Below, piece after piece: positions 8,769-17,613 of a DNA stretch of 64,000 bases. This DNA comes from Methylorubrum sp. B1-46. Its GTDB lineage: Bacteria; Pseudomonadota; Alphaproteobacteria; Rhizobiales; Beijerinckiaceae. A model generated the notes under the pieces. It searched no databases and was not told where the DNA came from. It was given only the letters and a program-made list of their open reading frames with translations. The stretch is from positions 4,293,001-4,357,000 of the forward strand of contig NZ_CP088247.1 of NCBI RefSeq assembly GCF_021117295.1, read 5' to 3'. Positions within the stretch are counted from its first letter, which is position 1. Each line of letters starts with the position of its first letter. Made by a program: the position numbers and the translations under genes.

Positions 8769-9812
8769 TCAGGCGCGCGCCGCGGCCCGCTCCGCCAGCA
8801 GGCACAGGATCTCGAAGGCGATGCCCGCGCCCGCCAGCGCCGTGATGCCGGCAGGGTCGAGGGAGGGGGCGACCTCCACCACGTCCGCCCCGACGAGATC
8901 GAGGCCGCGCAACCCCCGCAGCAGGTGCAGGGCCTCCCGCGTGGTGAAGCCGCCGATCTCCGGCGTGCCGGTGCCGGGCGCGAAGGCGGGATCGAGGGCA
9001 TCGATGTCGAAGCTGAGATAGGTCGGGCCCTCGCCCGCCACGGCGCGGGCTTCCGCGGCCACTTCCGGCAGGCCGCGGGCGCAGACCTCCTCCATCGTGA
9101 GGATGCGCATCCCCTGCGCCAGCGCCCAGTCGCGCTCGTCGGCCGCGTCCATGCTGCCGCGCAGGCCGATCTGGATGCAGCGGCGCGGGTCGAGCACGCC
9201 CGCCTCGACGGCGCGCCGGAACGGCGTGCCGTGGGTCAGCCGCGACCCGCCATACTGGGCGTCGTCGGTGTCGCTGTGGGCGTCGATGTGGATCAGCCCG
9301 AGGGGCCGGGCGGCGCCGAGCGCCCGCAGCACCGGACCGGTGATGAAGTGGTCGCCGCCGACCGTGAGCGGCACGATCCCCGCTTCGGCGAGCGGCCGGT
9401 AGAACGCCTCGATCCGCCGGGCGGTCTCGGCGGTGTCCACGGGGTTCACCGGCACGTCGCCGAGATCGGCGCAGGGCGCCAGGACATAGGGCGCCACGCC
9501 CGTGGCGTGGTTGAGTGCCCGCGTGCCGGTGGAGGCCTCGCGCACCGCCCGCGGCCCGAGCCGCGCGCCGGGCCGGCCCGTGGTGGCGCCGTCGAAGGGG
9601 ATGCCGATCAGACCGATCTCGACCTGATCCGCCGCCTCGGCCGGATCGAGCACCGGAAGCCGCATGAAGCTCGCGAGACCGGAGAAGCGCGGCGTCACCA
9701 TCCCGGAGGCCGGCTGGAACCGTGCCAGGCGCTCCGCCCGCGTCTTGGCCGGTGTCTTGGCCGGTGTCCTGGCCCGCGTCTTCGCCCGCTCGTCCGCACA
9801 CCGATCCACCAT
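8769..9812 (-). CDS. Agmatinase/guanidinobutyrase-type ureohydrolase
   Basis: A 347-residue member of the arginase/agmatinase superfamily, which hydrolyses a guanidino compound to urea plus an amine. The dinuclear metal site is intact: GGDHFITG, IHIDAHSDTDD and SFDIDALDPAFAPGTGTPE. The order and spacing fit agmatinase, guanidinobutyrase or guanidine hydrolase better than arginase, but the substrate cannot be decided by eye. The N-terminus from ATG 9812 contains a low-complexity (A/K/R)TPA run encoded by four 12-bp repeats, so the true start may be later. It converges with the HD-GYP gene. Confidence 0.85.
   Translation of the reverse strand: MVDRCADERAKTRARTPAKTPAKTRAERLARFQPASGMVTPRFSGLASFMRLPVLDPAEAADQVEIGLIGIPFDGATTGRPGARLGPRAVREASTGTRALNHATGVAPYVLAPCADLGDVPVNPVDTAETARRIEAFYRPLAEAGIVPLTVGGDHFITGPVLRALGAARPLGLIHIDAHSDTDDAQYGGSRLTHGTPFRRAVEAGVLDPRRCIQIGLRGSMDAADERDWALAQGMRILTMEEVCARGLPEVAAEARAVAGEGPTYLSFDIDALDPAFAPGTGTPEIGGFTTREALHLLRGLRGLDLVGADVVEVAPSLDPAGITALAGAGIAFEILCLLAERAAARA
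9741..9788. repeat. Four tandem 12-bp repeats inside the ureohydrolase N-terminus
   Basis: The units CGTCTTGGCCGG, TGTCTTGGCCGG, TGTCCTGGCCCG and CGTCTTCGCCCG follow each other without gaps. On the minus strand each encodes four residues (AKTR, ARTP, AKTP, AKTR), so copy number can change without a frameshift. Confidence 0.9.
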
Positions 9813-10117
9813 GACGAACTTCCCCCGCCGCGTCCTCGCGGCCGCATCAAGCCGTCCGGAGCGCTCGCCCGCAAGCCTCTCCCCGCCCGTGCCGTCGATC
9901 CCGGTGCCAGATCCCAATGGCCGGCTCAGGCCGACGCAGACTACGCAGAGGTCGTCCGGAGCGCGGATACATCTGCTTTCAAGGGCGTTGGCGATCCAGG
10001 CTCGTGCTACGGCCAAGTTTACGCGGTGCGCCGACTCGGTCGATCGGTCGTGCGGCGGATCGGACGACCGGCGCAGCGGGCGGGTGCACCGGACGAGCGG
10101 AGAGAGGATGACGGTTC
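9813..10117. other. 305-bp divergent intergenic region
   Basis: It separates the minus-strand ureohydrolase from the plus-strand acyltransferase and must hold both promoters. I see no convincing gene and no clear -35/-10 pair. GC-rich and unremarkable. Confidence 0.4.
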
Positions 10118-11122
10118 ATGGCAGCTCAGGTCGCGGTCATCGACCGTTCGGAGGCCGCGGATTGGGACGAGGCTCTCTGGCAGCAGCCCGCCGCCAACAT
10201 CTACGCCTCGCGGAGCTGGGGCACCTACAAGGGCCGGCTCGGCTGGAGCGTCCGGCGGGTGGCCCTGTGCGACAACGGTGAGGATCTCGCCTACATCCAG
10301 TATCAGGAGCGCCGCAGCGGGCCGCTCCGCCGGATCCTCGTTCAGGGTGGGCCGGTTCTCACCCCGCGCGGTCAGTCGCGGGCGGAGGCGGTGCTTGCCG
10401 CCTTCCTCGACCATCTCGCCCTGCGCCCGACGGATCTGCTCGCGGTGAAGAGCTACCGGCCCCAGGATCCGGAAGGGGTCACCGCCCTCCTGTCGCACCG
10501 CTTCGTGCCCGTCGTCACGGCCAAGGATCACACGATCGAGATCGACCTGACGCCCGGCACGGCCGCGCTGCTGGCCACGTCCGACCGGCGCTGGCGCCGG
10601 GAGGTCAAGAAGGCGGAGGGCCTGCCCGATCTCACCGCCGTCTTCCTGACGGATCCGGACGAGCGCCTGCGGGCCTTCGACACCTTCGTGCGGATGTATG
10701 CCGCCCTGCAGCAGCGCAAGGGCTTCTCGAACGACCTCGACACGAGCGCCTATCGCGACCTCGCGGCGTCCGATCCGCACCTGCTCTTCCTCGAAATCCG
10801 CGAGGGCGGGGAGCCGATCCTGGTGCGCATCGTCCACACCGCGCGGGACCGCTGGACCGACTTCTTCACCGCCTCGAACGAGCGGGCGCGGGCGACCGGC
10901 GCGGCCAGCTTCGCCGTGTGGCGGATCATCGAGCGCGCCCGTGAGGAGGGCGCCAGCCGCTTCGATTTCGGCGGCGTCGATCCGGCCGACAACCGCGGCG
11001 TCTTCGACTTCAAGCGGGCCCTGAGCCGCAACGTGGTTCAGGGCGGCCCGACCTGGATCTACGCGCGCAACACCGTCGTCCGCCGCGCCGCCGCGACCGC
11101 CCTGTTCCTGCGCTCGGTCTGA
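10118..11122 (+). CDS. FemAB/CelD-like GNAT-fold acyltransferase
   Basis: A 334-residue cytoplasmic protein with the double-GNAT arrangement of the FemAB (lipid II glycyltransferase) and BcsL/CelD-like families. Typical features are the early YASRSWGTYKGRLGW segment, the aromatic/basic RRWRREVKKAE segment (about residues 160-170), and the C-terminal AVWRIIERAREEGASRFDFGGVDPADNRGVFDFKR-type region, here split over residues 265-302. These families transfer aminoacyl or acetyl groups to cell-wall or polysaccharide precursors, but the substrate is unknown. A purine-rich AGAGAGG lies upstream of ATG 10118. No partner genes are nearby. Confidence 0.75.
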   Translation: MAAQVAVIDRSEAADWDEALWQQPAANIYASRSWGTYKGRLGWSVRRVALCDNGEDLAYIQYQERRSGPLRRILVQGGPVLTPRGQSRAEAVLAAFLDHLALRPTDLLAVKSYRPQDPEGVTALLSHRFVPVVTAKDHTIEIDLTPGTAALLATSDRRWRREVKKAEGLPDLTAVFLTDPDERLRAFDTFVRMYAALQQRKGFSNDLDTSAYRDLAASDPHLLFLEIREGGEPILVRIVHTARDRWTDFFTASNERARATGAASFAVWRIIERAREEGASRFDFGGVDPADNRGVFDFKRALSRNVVQGGPTWIYARNTVVRRAAATALFLRSV

Positions 11123-11136
11123 ACGCGGAGCCCGTA

Positions 11137-11448
11137 TCAGCCCCGCTGCTTCGAGCGCAGGCTGCTCGTATCGCCCGAGGTGTTCGTCATCGGACCGGCG
11201 GGGCCGCTGGAATTGGCCTCCTCCCCCGCACGGCCGCCGCTTTGGCGGGCGCCGACATGGTCGTGGTATTGCTCGGTCTGGACGTGGCGGCTGTCGAGGC
11301 CGCGTTCGTCGGAGTGCCGGGACTTGTCGCGATTGCTCAGCACCTCGTTCTCGCCGAGGATGCCCTCGGGCAGATCGGTCATCGCGCCGCTGCCGTCGCC
11401 CTTGCCCTGCGCGCCGGGGCCCATGCTGTGCCGGTCGGCCTTGGCCAT
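11137..11448 (-). CDS. Hydrophilic hypothetical protein (103 aa)
   Basis: A 103-residue, glycine-, serine- and histidine-rich soluble protein (MAKADRHSMGPGAQGKGDGS start) with no hydrophobic segment, probably intrinsically disordered. The ATG at 11448 follows an AGGAG ribosome-binding site seven bases away; the longer upstream frame has non-protein-like composition. I recognise no domain. It converges with the acyltransferase gene, the two stop codons being 14 bases apart. Confidence 0.6.
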   Translation of the reverse strand: MAKADRHSMGPGAQGKGDGSGAMTDLPEGILGENEVLSNRDKSRHSDERGLDSRHVQTEQYHDHVGARQSGGRAGEEANSSGPAGPMTNTSGDTSSLRSKQRG

Positions 11449-11622
11449 GATCTCGCTCCTGTCGCTGTGAGTGGCGTGGAGCAACGATCTGGGCACTGGA
11501 CCGAAGAGAGCAAGCTGAGCAGAAGAAAACTTAAAGGTCTCTCGCAGAGGAACATTTTCGCGCCCCGAGGGATCGGCGCGTTGTTGCCTGCACATTCTTG
11601 CCTGATCGCCCGCGGGTGAGGC

Positions 11623-12903
11623 TCAGCGCGACTGGGCTGCCAGCAATTTCGCGAACCGCGCCACCAGCCGCCGTCCGACTTCCTCCTTGCCGAGCTTCGG
11701 CCAGGTCTCGACGCCCCCCTCGCGCCCCACGAGATGCACCGTGTTCTCGGTGCCGCCCATCACCCCGCCCTCCGCCGAGACGTCGTTGGCCACGATCCAG
11801 TCGCAGCCCTTGCGCGCGATTTTTGTCCGCGCGTTGTCGAGGACGGCGTCGGTCTCGGCGGCGAAGCCGATGACCAGAGGCGGGCGCCCCTCGGCACGGC
11901 CGGCGATGGTGGCGAGGATGTCCGGATTCTCGACCAGTTGCAGCGGCGCGGGCGTCGTGCCGTCCTTCTTGATCTTGCCCGCCCGCGTCTCGGCCGGGCG
12001 CCAGTCGCCGACCGCGGCGGCGAAGATCGCCAGATCGGCCGGCAGCGCCGCCTCGACCGCGGCGAGCATCTCGCGGGCGCTCTCCACCCGCACCACGGTG
12101 ACGCCGGCCGGATCGGGGATCGCCACCGGCCCCGAGACCAACGTGACCCGCGCGCCGGCTTGGGCGGCGGCGGCGGCGACCGCGTGGCCCTGGCGGCCCG
12201 AGGAGCGGTTGGCGAGGTAGCGCACCGGATCGATCGGCTCGTGGGTCGGCCCCGAGGTGACGAGCACGTGCCGCCCGGCCAGCGGTTTTTTGGACGGCTC
12301 GCGCCCGGCCAGGAAGCCGAGGCCGGGGGGCTCGGCGCGCTGCGCCAGCAGGGCTTCGAGGGCGTCGGCGATCTCGTGCGGCTCGGCCAACCGGCCGGGG
12401 CCGAACTCGGCCTCGGCCATCGCCCCCTCGTTGGGACCGACCACCGCGACGCCGTCGGCCTTCAGCGTCGCGAGGTTGCGCTGGGTGGCCCCGTGCAGCC
12501 ACATCCGCACGTTCATCGCCGGGGCGATCAGGATCGGCAGGGTGGTGGCGAGCAGCACGGTCGAGGCGAGGTCCGGCGCGTGGCCGGTCGCCATCCGCGC
12601 CATCAGGTTGGCGGTGGCCGGCGCCACCACGATCGCATCCGCATCCCGCGCCAGCTTGATGTGGCCGATATCGGCCTCGCTCTCCCGGTCGAACAGATCG
12701 GTATGCGCCCGCTCCCCGGCGAGCGCGGCCGCCGCCAGCGGGGTGACGAATTCCTGGGCCGAGTCGGTGAGCAGCGGGCGCACCTGCGCCCCGCGCTCGC
12801 GCAGGCGCCGGATCAGGTCGAGCGCCTTGTAGGCGGCGATCCCGCCGCCGACGATCAGGAGGATGCGGCGGCCGGCGAGGGATTTTTCGGATGAAGCGGA
12901 CAT
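11623..12903 (-). CDS. coaBC: Bifunctional phosphopantothenoylcysteine decarboxylase/phosphopantothenate-cysteine ligase
   Basis: A 426-residue coenzyme A biosynthesis enzyme. Residues 1-180 are the flavin-dependent CoaC decarboxylase: the catalytic histidine is H81 in GHIKLARDADAIVVAPATAN, with the PAMNVRMW loop near 130. Residues 205-426 are the CoaB ligase, beginning VLVTSGPTHEPIDPVRYLAN and carrying the AGKIKK lysine loop and ANDVS. The position of E. coli Cys158, the residue that reduces the aminoenethiol intermediate, is Glu164 here (AMAEAEFGPGRL). Some bacterial CoaBC lack this Cys, so activity is still expected. Downstream and upstream neighbours are on other transcription units. Confidence 0.93.
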   Translation of the reverse strand: MSASSEKSLAGRRILLIVGGGIAAYKALDLIRRLRERGAQVRPLLTDSAQEFVTPLAAAALAGERAHTDLFDRESEADIGHIKLARDADAIVVAPATANLMARMATGHAPDLASTVLLATTLPILIAPAMNVRMWLHGATQRNLATLKADGVAVVGPNEGAMAEAEFGPGRLAEPHEIADALEALLAQRAEPPGLGFLAGREPSKKPLAGRHVLVTSGPTHEPIDPVRYLANRSSGRQGHAVAAAAAQAGARVTLVSGPVAIPDPAGVTVVRVESAREMLAAVEAALPADLAIFAAAVGDWRPAETRAGKIKKDGTTPAPLQLVENPDILATIAGRAEGRPPLVIGFAAETDAVLDNARTKIARKGCDWIVANDVSAEGGVMGGTENTVHLVGREGGVETWPKLGKEEVGRRLVARFAKLLAAQSR

Positions 12904-13145
12904 GGGCGCAGAACGGGGATTTGTGAGACGCGCGTCAAGGGCGGGAAGGTAGGTTCCTTCAGCCAGCGATCATGGCTCCGATGCACTCCTTTCGTCGGCC
13001 TACAACAGCGGCTGCAAAATTCCCTGGCTGTAACGCCAGCAACGAAAATTACCTTCAGATACGGGGCTTTTAAGCGAGTAGTAATATCGACTTGAGGTTG
13101 CTGTAGTGCGACCATCCAAAAACGAATCAGGGTAGGGAGAGTGGT

Positions 13146-14246
13146 GTGAGCGTTGAGGAAAAGCTGCGGACGCTTGCCGAGCGAATCAAGTCCCATTCCA
13201 GTGCAATGGCTACTGAAGAAGCAGTGAAAACATCCGTCGTCTTGCCTTTTCTAGCTGCACTCGATTAAGATGTTTTTAATCCAAATGAAGTAATTCCAGA
13301 ATTCACAGCCGATGCCGTCGGAAAGAAGGGCGAGAAGGTTGATTATGCAATCAAATTTGATGGAGAGATCCGAATACTGATCGAGTGCAAGCCAATCACA
13401 GCGAAATTAGAAAAAGTACATTTGGCTCAGCTTTATAGATATTTTTCAGTGACATCCGCCAAGTTTGCGATTTTGACAAATGGTCGGACATTTCATTTTC
13501 ATACAGATTTGGAGGCGCCTAATAAGCTCGATGATCGTCCTTTTCTCACCTTCGAAATGTCGGACATCCATGCGCAAACTGTTGCTGAGCTGACAAAATT
13601 TGCGAGGAGCAGCTTCAACGAAGATGCTATCCTTCAATCGGCGCATAGACTTAAGTATACGTCTCTTATCAAAAAAGAGATTATGAGCCTGCTGGATTCC
13701 CCGTCCGAAGAGTTCGTTCGGATGGTCGTCGCACCCGTCCAATCCGGCCGCTTCACAGCGCAGGTGAGGGAGCAGCTCACGCCGCTTGTAAAAGCCGCCT
13801 TCCGCGAAATTATTCGGGATTCGGTTCAATCCCGCTTGTCGAATGCGCTCGCTGATACGGTTGCCCTCGATATCGCTGAAGCACCGCCGGCTGTGGAAGA
13901 TGCTGAGATCGTCACGACCGATGAAGAGCGCGAGGGCTTCATGATCGTTCGCGCTATCGTGCGAGAGGTCATAAAAGCTGACCGCGTCATCATGCGCGAT
14001 CAGAGAAGCTACTGCGGCATTCTGATTGACAACAACAATCGCAAGCCTCTTGCGCGGCTACACTTCAATCGATCGGTCAAATATATCGGTCTTTTCGATG
14101 GCGATAAGGAAGAGCGGATCCGTATCGACAGTTTGGATCATATCTACGATCTGACAGATCGGCTGCGTGCGACGGCCCGGTTCTATGCCGAAGGCGGGGC
14201 ACGCAAGGCTGAGGCAGGCAATTCCGAGGCTGTGCCTGCTGCTTGA
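13146..14246 (+). pseudogene. Type I restriction enzyme HsdR N-terminal-domain protein, interrupted by a stop codon
   Basis: Read from the GTG at 13146, the frame gives MSVEEKLRTLAERIKSHSSA, then stops at TAA (13266-13268) after 40 residues. The same frame continues without another stop to 14246, for a total of 367 codons. The protein after the stop reads DVFNPNEVIPEF and contains the PD-(D/E)xK nuclease pattern VDYAI ... ILIECKP of HSDR_N proteins. Relatives have an aromatic residue (LGYDVFNP-like) where the stop sits, so this is a single nonsense change (or a sequencing error). A rescue start at TTG 13422 would lose the nuclease core. The gene is clearly less GC-rich than its neighbours, suggesting horizontal acquisition. 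No methylase or specificity subunit is nearby. Confidence 0.82.
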
Positions 14247-14256
14247 TACGGTGGTG

Positions 14257-14490
14257 TCAAAGCCCGTACTTGGCCCAGATCGCGCGCACTTCGTCGTCGG
14301 TCGCGAAATCGCCGCGTGCTTCGGCGGCATTGGCCTCATCTTGTTCCGCCTCTTCCTCCGGGGTGAAGCGGTAGACGGCTTGTTCCTCGCCCGCATAGCT
14401 CAGCACTTAGGCGCGCGATGCCGTCCTGCACTTCGGGCGGCAGCTTCCGGGCGGCGGTAATCGCCTTGTCGAGCAGGTCGGTGATGGTGT
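14257..14490 (-). pseudogene. Frameshifted antitoxin remnant (RelB/ParD-like addiction-module family)
   Basis: The minus strand encodes HTITDLLDKAITAARKLPPE ... VQDGIARL up to about 14410. After a one-base shift it continues as LSYAGEEQAVYRFTPEEEAE ... RGDFATDDEVRAIWAKYGL, ending at TGA (14257-14259). Removing one A from CTAAGTGCTG (plus-strand 14401-14410) restores one continuous reading frame of the short antitoxin family that ends in EVRAIWAKYGL. No start codon is left in frame at the 5' end. No toxin gene is adjacent. It follows the broken restriction gene tail to tail and seems part of the same decayed island. Confidence 0.75.
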
Positions 14491-14527
14491 GAGAGTGTAA
14501 GGGAAACGCGTCCGGTGAGAAGGTTCC

Positions 14528-16090
14528 TCACCGAAACGCCAGCACCAGCGCCCCCACCGCGATCCCCCACAGGGCTAGGGTGGTCAGGAGCGCGTGGCGG
14601 CGCTCCAGCTTGACCAGCCGCTCGATCGCCTTGGTGTCGCGCGTCCCCTCTTCGTCGAGGCGGATCATGATCCGGCGGATGCGTTGCGCGATGTCGGGGA
14701 TGTCGGAGACGACCTCGGCGAGCGTCATCGCGGCCCGCGCCCCGCCCTCCAGCCGGCCGACGGGGCCGAGATGGCGGGTGATCCACGCGCGCACCACCGG
14801 CTCGGCGCCGGTCCACATGTCGAGCTGCGGATCGAGCGAGCGGGCGACGCCCTCCACCACCACCATGGTTTTTTGCAGCATCACCAGCTCGGTGCGGGTG
14901 CTCATGTCGAACAGGGCGGTCACGTCGAACAGCAGCGTGAGCACCTTGGCCATGGAAATCTCGTCGGCCCGGCGCTGGTGGATCGGCTCGCCGATCGCCC
15001 GGATCGCCTGCGCGAAATCGTCCACCGAGTGGTGGCGCGGCACGTAGCCGGCCTCGAAATGCACCTGGGCGACGCGGCGGTAGTCGCGGGTGATGAAGCC
15101 GAGCAGGATCTCGGCGAGGAAGCGTCGCTCGGCGTGTCCCAGCCGGCCCATGATGCCGAAATCGACAGCGACGAGCCGCCCCTGCGGATCGACGAACAGG
15201 TTTCCGGGGTGCATGTCGGCGTGGAAGAAGCCGTCGCGGATCGCCTGCCTCAGGAAGGACTGGATCACCACCCGGCCGAGCGCCTTGGGGTCGTGGCCCG
15301 CCGCGACGATGCCGGCGCGGTCGTTGAGGCGCACGCCGTCGATCCACTCGGAGGTCAGCACGTCGCGTCCCGTCAGCGCCCATTCGGGGCGTGGCGTGCG
15401 GAAATCGGCGTCGCCCTTGGTGTTCTGGGCGAGTTCCGACATCGCCGCCGCTTCGAGCCGGAAATCCATCTCCATGGTGACGGAGCGGGCCAGGATCTCG
15501 ACGACTTCGCGCGGGCGCAGCCGCTCGGCATCGGGCAGCAGCGCGTTGACGATGCGGGCCATGAACCGCATCGCCTGCAGGTCCTTGGCGAAGCGCTCGC
15601 GCACGCCCGGCCGCATCACCTTGACCGCCAGGGTGCGCTGCGTGCCGTCGGCATCGAGCACGGTCGCCTTGTGGACCTGGGCGATCGAGGCCGCGGCGAC
15701 CGGCTCGCTGAAGGCGGTGAACAGGGCCGAGACCGGCTTGCCGAGTTCCGTCTCGACCACCCGCATCGCCACGCCCTGCGGGAAGGGCGGCACCCGATCC
15801 TGAAGCCGCTCGAGGTCGCGGGCGGCGGCCATGCCGACGATGTCGGGTCGGGTTGCCAGGAACTGGCCGAACTTGACGTAGGAGGGGCCGAGCCGGGTCA
15901 GCGCGCGCTCCAGCGGGCTGGCACCCGGCGCCTCGGCGACGCCGCGCCGCTCCAGGGATCGGCCGAGTTTCAGCGCGAGCCGCAGATGCGGCGGCAATTG
16001 CGCCGGGTCGATCAGGGCGAGCCCGCCCTCGCGGGCGAGCACGAAGCCGACATGGGCGCCGCGCGCGAGGTGGAAGACGGCGCCTAGCAT
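14528..16090 (-). CDS. ubiB: Ubiquinone biosynthesis kinase-like protein UbiB
   Basis: A 520-residue ABC1/ADCK/UbiB atypical kinase family protein needed for ubiquinone biosynthesis, probably acting on lipid precursors at the inner membrane. The family KxGQ motif is in GPSYVKFGQFLATRPD, the ATP-site lysine in LAVKVMRPG, the catalytic-loop equivalent in HADMHPGNLF and the metal-binding VDFG in VAVDFGIMGR. The last twenty residues form a hydrophobic helix (TLALWGIAVGALVLAF) that anchors the protein. The ATG at 16090 gives the usual length; the frame extends upstream without homology. It lies 137 bases after ubiE on the same strand, as in many alphaproteobacteria. Confidence 0.9.
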   Translation of the reverse strand: MLGAVFHLARGAHVGFVLAREGGLALIDPAQLPPHLRLALKLGRSLERRGVAEAPGASPLERALTRLGPSYVKFGQFLATRPDIVGMAAARDLERLQDRVPPFPQGVAMRVVETELGKPVSALFTAFSEPVAAASIAQVHKATVLDADGTQRTLAVKVMRPGVRERFAKDLQAMRFMARIVNALLPDAERLRPREVVEILARSVTMEMDFRLEAAAMSELAQNTKGDADFRTPRPEWALTGRDVLTSEWIDGVRLNDRAGIVAAGHDPKALGRVVIQSFLRQAIRDGFFHADMHPGNLFVDPQGRLVAVDFGIMGRLGHAERRFLAEILLGFITRDYRRVAQVHFEAGYVPRHHSVDDFAQAIRAIGEPIHQRRADEISMAKVLTLLFDVTALFDMSTRTELVMLQKTMVVVEGVARSLDPQLDMWTGAEPVVRAWITRHLGPVGRLEGGARAAMTLAEVVSDIPDIAQRIRRIMIRLDEEGTRDTKAIERLVKLERRHALLTTLALWGIAVGALVLAFR

Positions 16091-16226
16091 CCGCGAAACC
16101 TGCAAGCTGATCGCTCGAAGAGGGGGCGCGCCGAGTGTCCGACGCGAAGAGCGTCCCGCGCCGCGAGGCCCGATCCTGCCGAGACACAAGCGGGGACGGG
16201 TGCCAGCGCCTGAGATCGGAAAAGAA

Positions 16227-17006
16227 TCAAGAAATCTTCCAGCCGGAATGGATCGCGACGATGCCGCCCGAGAGCCGGCGGTGGCTGACATGCGCAAAGC
16301 CCGCCGCCTCGATCATCCGGGCGAAGGCGTCGGGAGAGGGGAACTTGCGGATCGACTCGACGAGGTACTGGTAGGAGTCGCGGTCGCCCGCCACCCGCTC
16401 GCCGATGCGCGGGATCACGTGGAAGGAGTAGGCGTCGTAGATCTTCTCCAGCACCGGGAGGTCGACGCGGGAGAATTCCAGGCACAGGAAGCGCCCGCCG
16501 GGCTTGAGCACCCGATGCGCTTCCCGGAGCGCCACGTCGATGCGCGGCACGTTCCGGATGCCGAAGGCGATGGTGTAGCTGTCGAAGTGACCCGCCGGCA
16601 GCGGCAGCGTCTCGGCATTGCCGGTCACGAAGTCGATGCGGCCGTCGTAGGTGTGCCCCGCGCGCTCGGCGCCGACCCGCAGCATCGCCTCGTTGATGTC
16701 GAGCACGGTGACGTGGGTCTCGGGGCCGCCCGCCGCGAGTGTGCGGAAGGCGATGTCGCCGGTGCCGCCGGCGACGTCGAGGTGGTGGTAGGGCCGCGTG
16801 CGCGACGGGCGCAGCATCGAGATCAGGTGCGACTTCCAGGCCCGGTGCAGGCCGCCCGACATCAGGTCGTTCATCAGGTCGTAGCGGCGCGCCACCGAGC
16901 GGAACACGTCGTCGACCCGGGCCTGCTTCTCGGAGAGGCGCACGCGCTCGTAGCCGAAATCGGCGGTGGCGTCCGTGTCGCCGGCCCTCGCGTCCGTTCC
17001 GCTCAT
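16227..17006 (-). CDS. ubiE: Demethylmenaquinone/2-methoxy-6-polyprenyl-benzoquinol methyltransferase UbiE
   Basis: A 259-residue SAM-dependent C-methyltransferase of the ubiquinone (and where present menaquinone) pathway. The signatures are the N-terminal [20 protein letters not shown], the SAM-binding [12 protein letters not shown], the GNAETLPLP loop and the [12 protein letters not shown] and [14 protein letters not shown] segments. I chose ATG 17006, preceded by GGGAAG; the open frame further upstream has non-protein-like composition. ubiB follows in the same direction, so the pair probably forms one unit. Confidence 0.93.
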   Translation of the reverse strand: MSGTDARAGDTDATADFGYERVRLSEKQARVDDVFRSVARRYDLMNDLMSGGLHRAWKSHLISMLRPSRTRPYHHLDVAGGTGDIAFRTLAAGGPETHVTVLDINEAMLRVGAERAGHTYDGRIDFVTGNAETLPLPAGHFDSYTIAFGIRNVPRIDVALREAHRVLKPGGRFLCLEFSRVDLPVLEKIYDAYSFHVIPRIGERVAGDRDSYQYLVESIRKFPSPDAFARMIEAAGFAHVSHRRLSGGIVAIHSGWKIS

Positions 17007-17121
17007 CCGCTTCCCACCCTGCGCTCGCCCCGCAGCCGTCCACGGCTTCGGCCGAGCCTCCTTAGCGAATGCCGGATCGAACCGCCATGCGGCAGGGGGG
17101 ATGCAGAGTGCGAGGAAGACC

Positions 17122-17529
17122 TCAGCCGCGCAGCGGACCGCCGACGAGCCAAGCCGGGTCGAACCAGCGGTCGGCCTCGCCGTCGTAGGGGAGCCGCGTG
17201 ACGTCCCAGTGCTGGATGTACCGCGCGTAGACGTTCCAGACCGCGATGCCGCCGCCGACGAAGATGCGCCGGCCGGGATAGCGGGCCAGCACCGCTTCCG
17301 GATCCTCATGCGAGCGGATCACGTCGATGGTGCGGTCCTTGAACGCGAATTCCGGCACCGAGGCCACGGTCTTCGGCCCGGCGATCAGCACGTGGCCCAT
17401 GGTCAACGCGAAGAAGCGCGTCACGTCCTCGACGAAGAGCGGATCGGTGTTGCCCTCCCAGGGGAGGTGCCCGTTGAGGCCGAGTTGGCCCCGCTGGCCG
17501 ATGGCGCAGATGCAGCGGACGTCGATCAT
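17122..17529 (-). CDS. dmrA: Dihydrofolate-reductase-like protein, probable dihydromethanopterin reductase
   Basis: A 135-residue protein with a DHFR fold: [20 protein letters not shown] at the N-terminus, the [14 protein letters not shown] helix region that binds the cofactor phosphate, and [14 protein letters not shown] near residue 105. It is shorter than true FolA (about 160 residues). DmrA of Methylobacterium extorquens is a protein of this kind that makes the last reduction to tetrahydromethanopterin, the one-carbon carrier used for formaldehyde oxidation. The name rests on recalled resemblance and on the methylotroph setting, so an ordinary DHFR paralogue is possible. ATG 17529 begins exactly at the first beta strand. 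Confidence 0.7.
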   Translation of the reverse strand: MIDVRCICAIGQRGQLGLNGHLPWEGNTDPLFVEDVTRFFALTMGHVLIAGPKTVASVPEFAFKDRTIDVIRSHEDPEAVLARYPGRRIFVGGGIAVWNVYARYIQHWDVTRLPYDGEADRWFDPAWLVGGPLRG

Positions 17530-17591
17530 GGCTGAAACCCTACAAGCCGAAGAGGACGGGCCTAAGAAGACAGGCTCCGCCGTCACCCGCC

Positions 17592-17605
17592 GGGGCCTTG
17601 GCCCC
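17592..17605. terminator. GC-rich hairpin between the SDR gene and dmrA
   Basis: GGGGCC-TT-GGCCCC is a perfect 6-bp stem just beyond the stop of the minus-strand SDR gene. The surrounding CCGGGGCC...CCCGGACCCC text resembles part of the R2 hairpin arrays. There is no T-run, so it may only be a structured spacer. Confidence 0.4.
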
Positions 17606-17613
17606 GGACCCCC

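Noticed and set aside
13422..14246. A shorter intact gene starting at TTG 13422
   Set aside because: There is no good ribosome-binding site, and it would begin inside the nuclease fold. The matching frame upstream of the TAA shows it is the 3' part of an interrupted gene.
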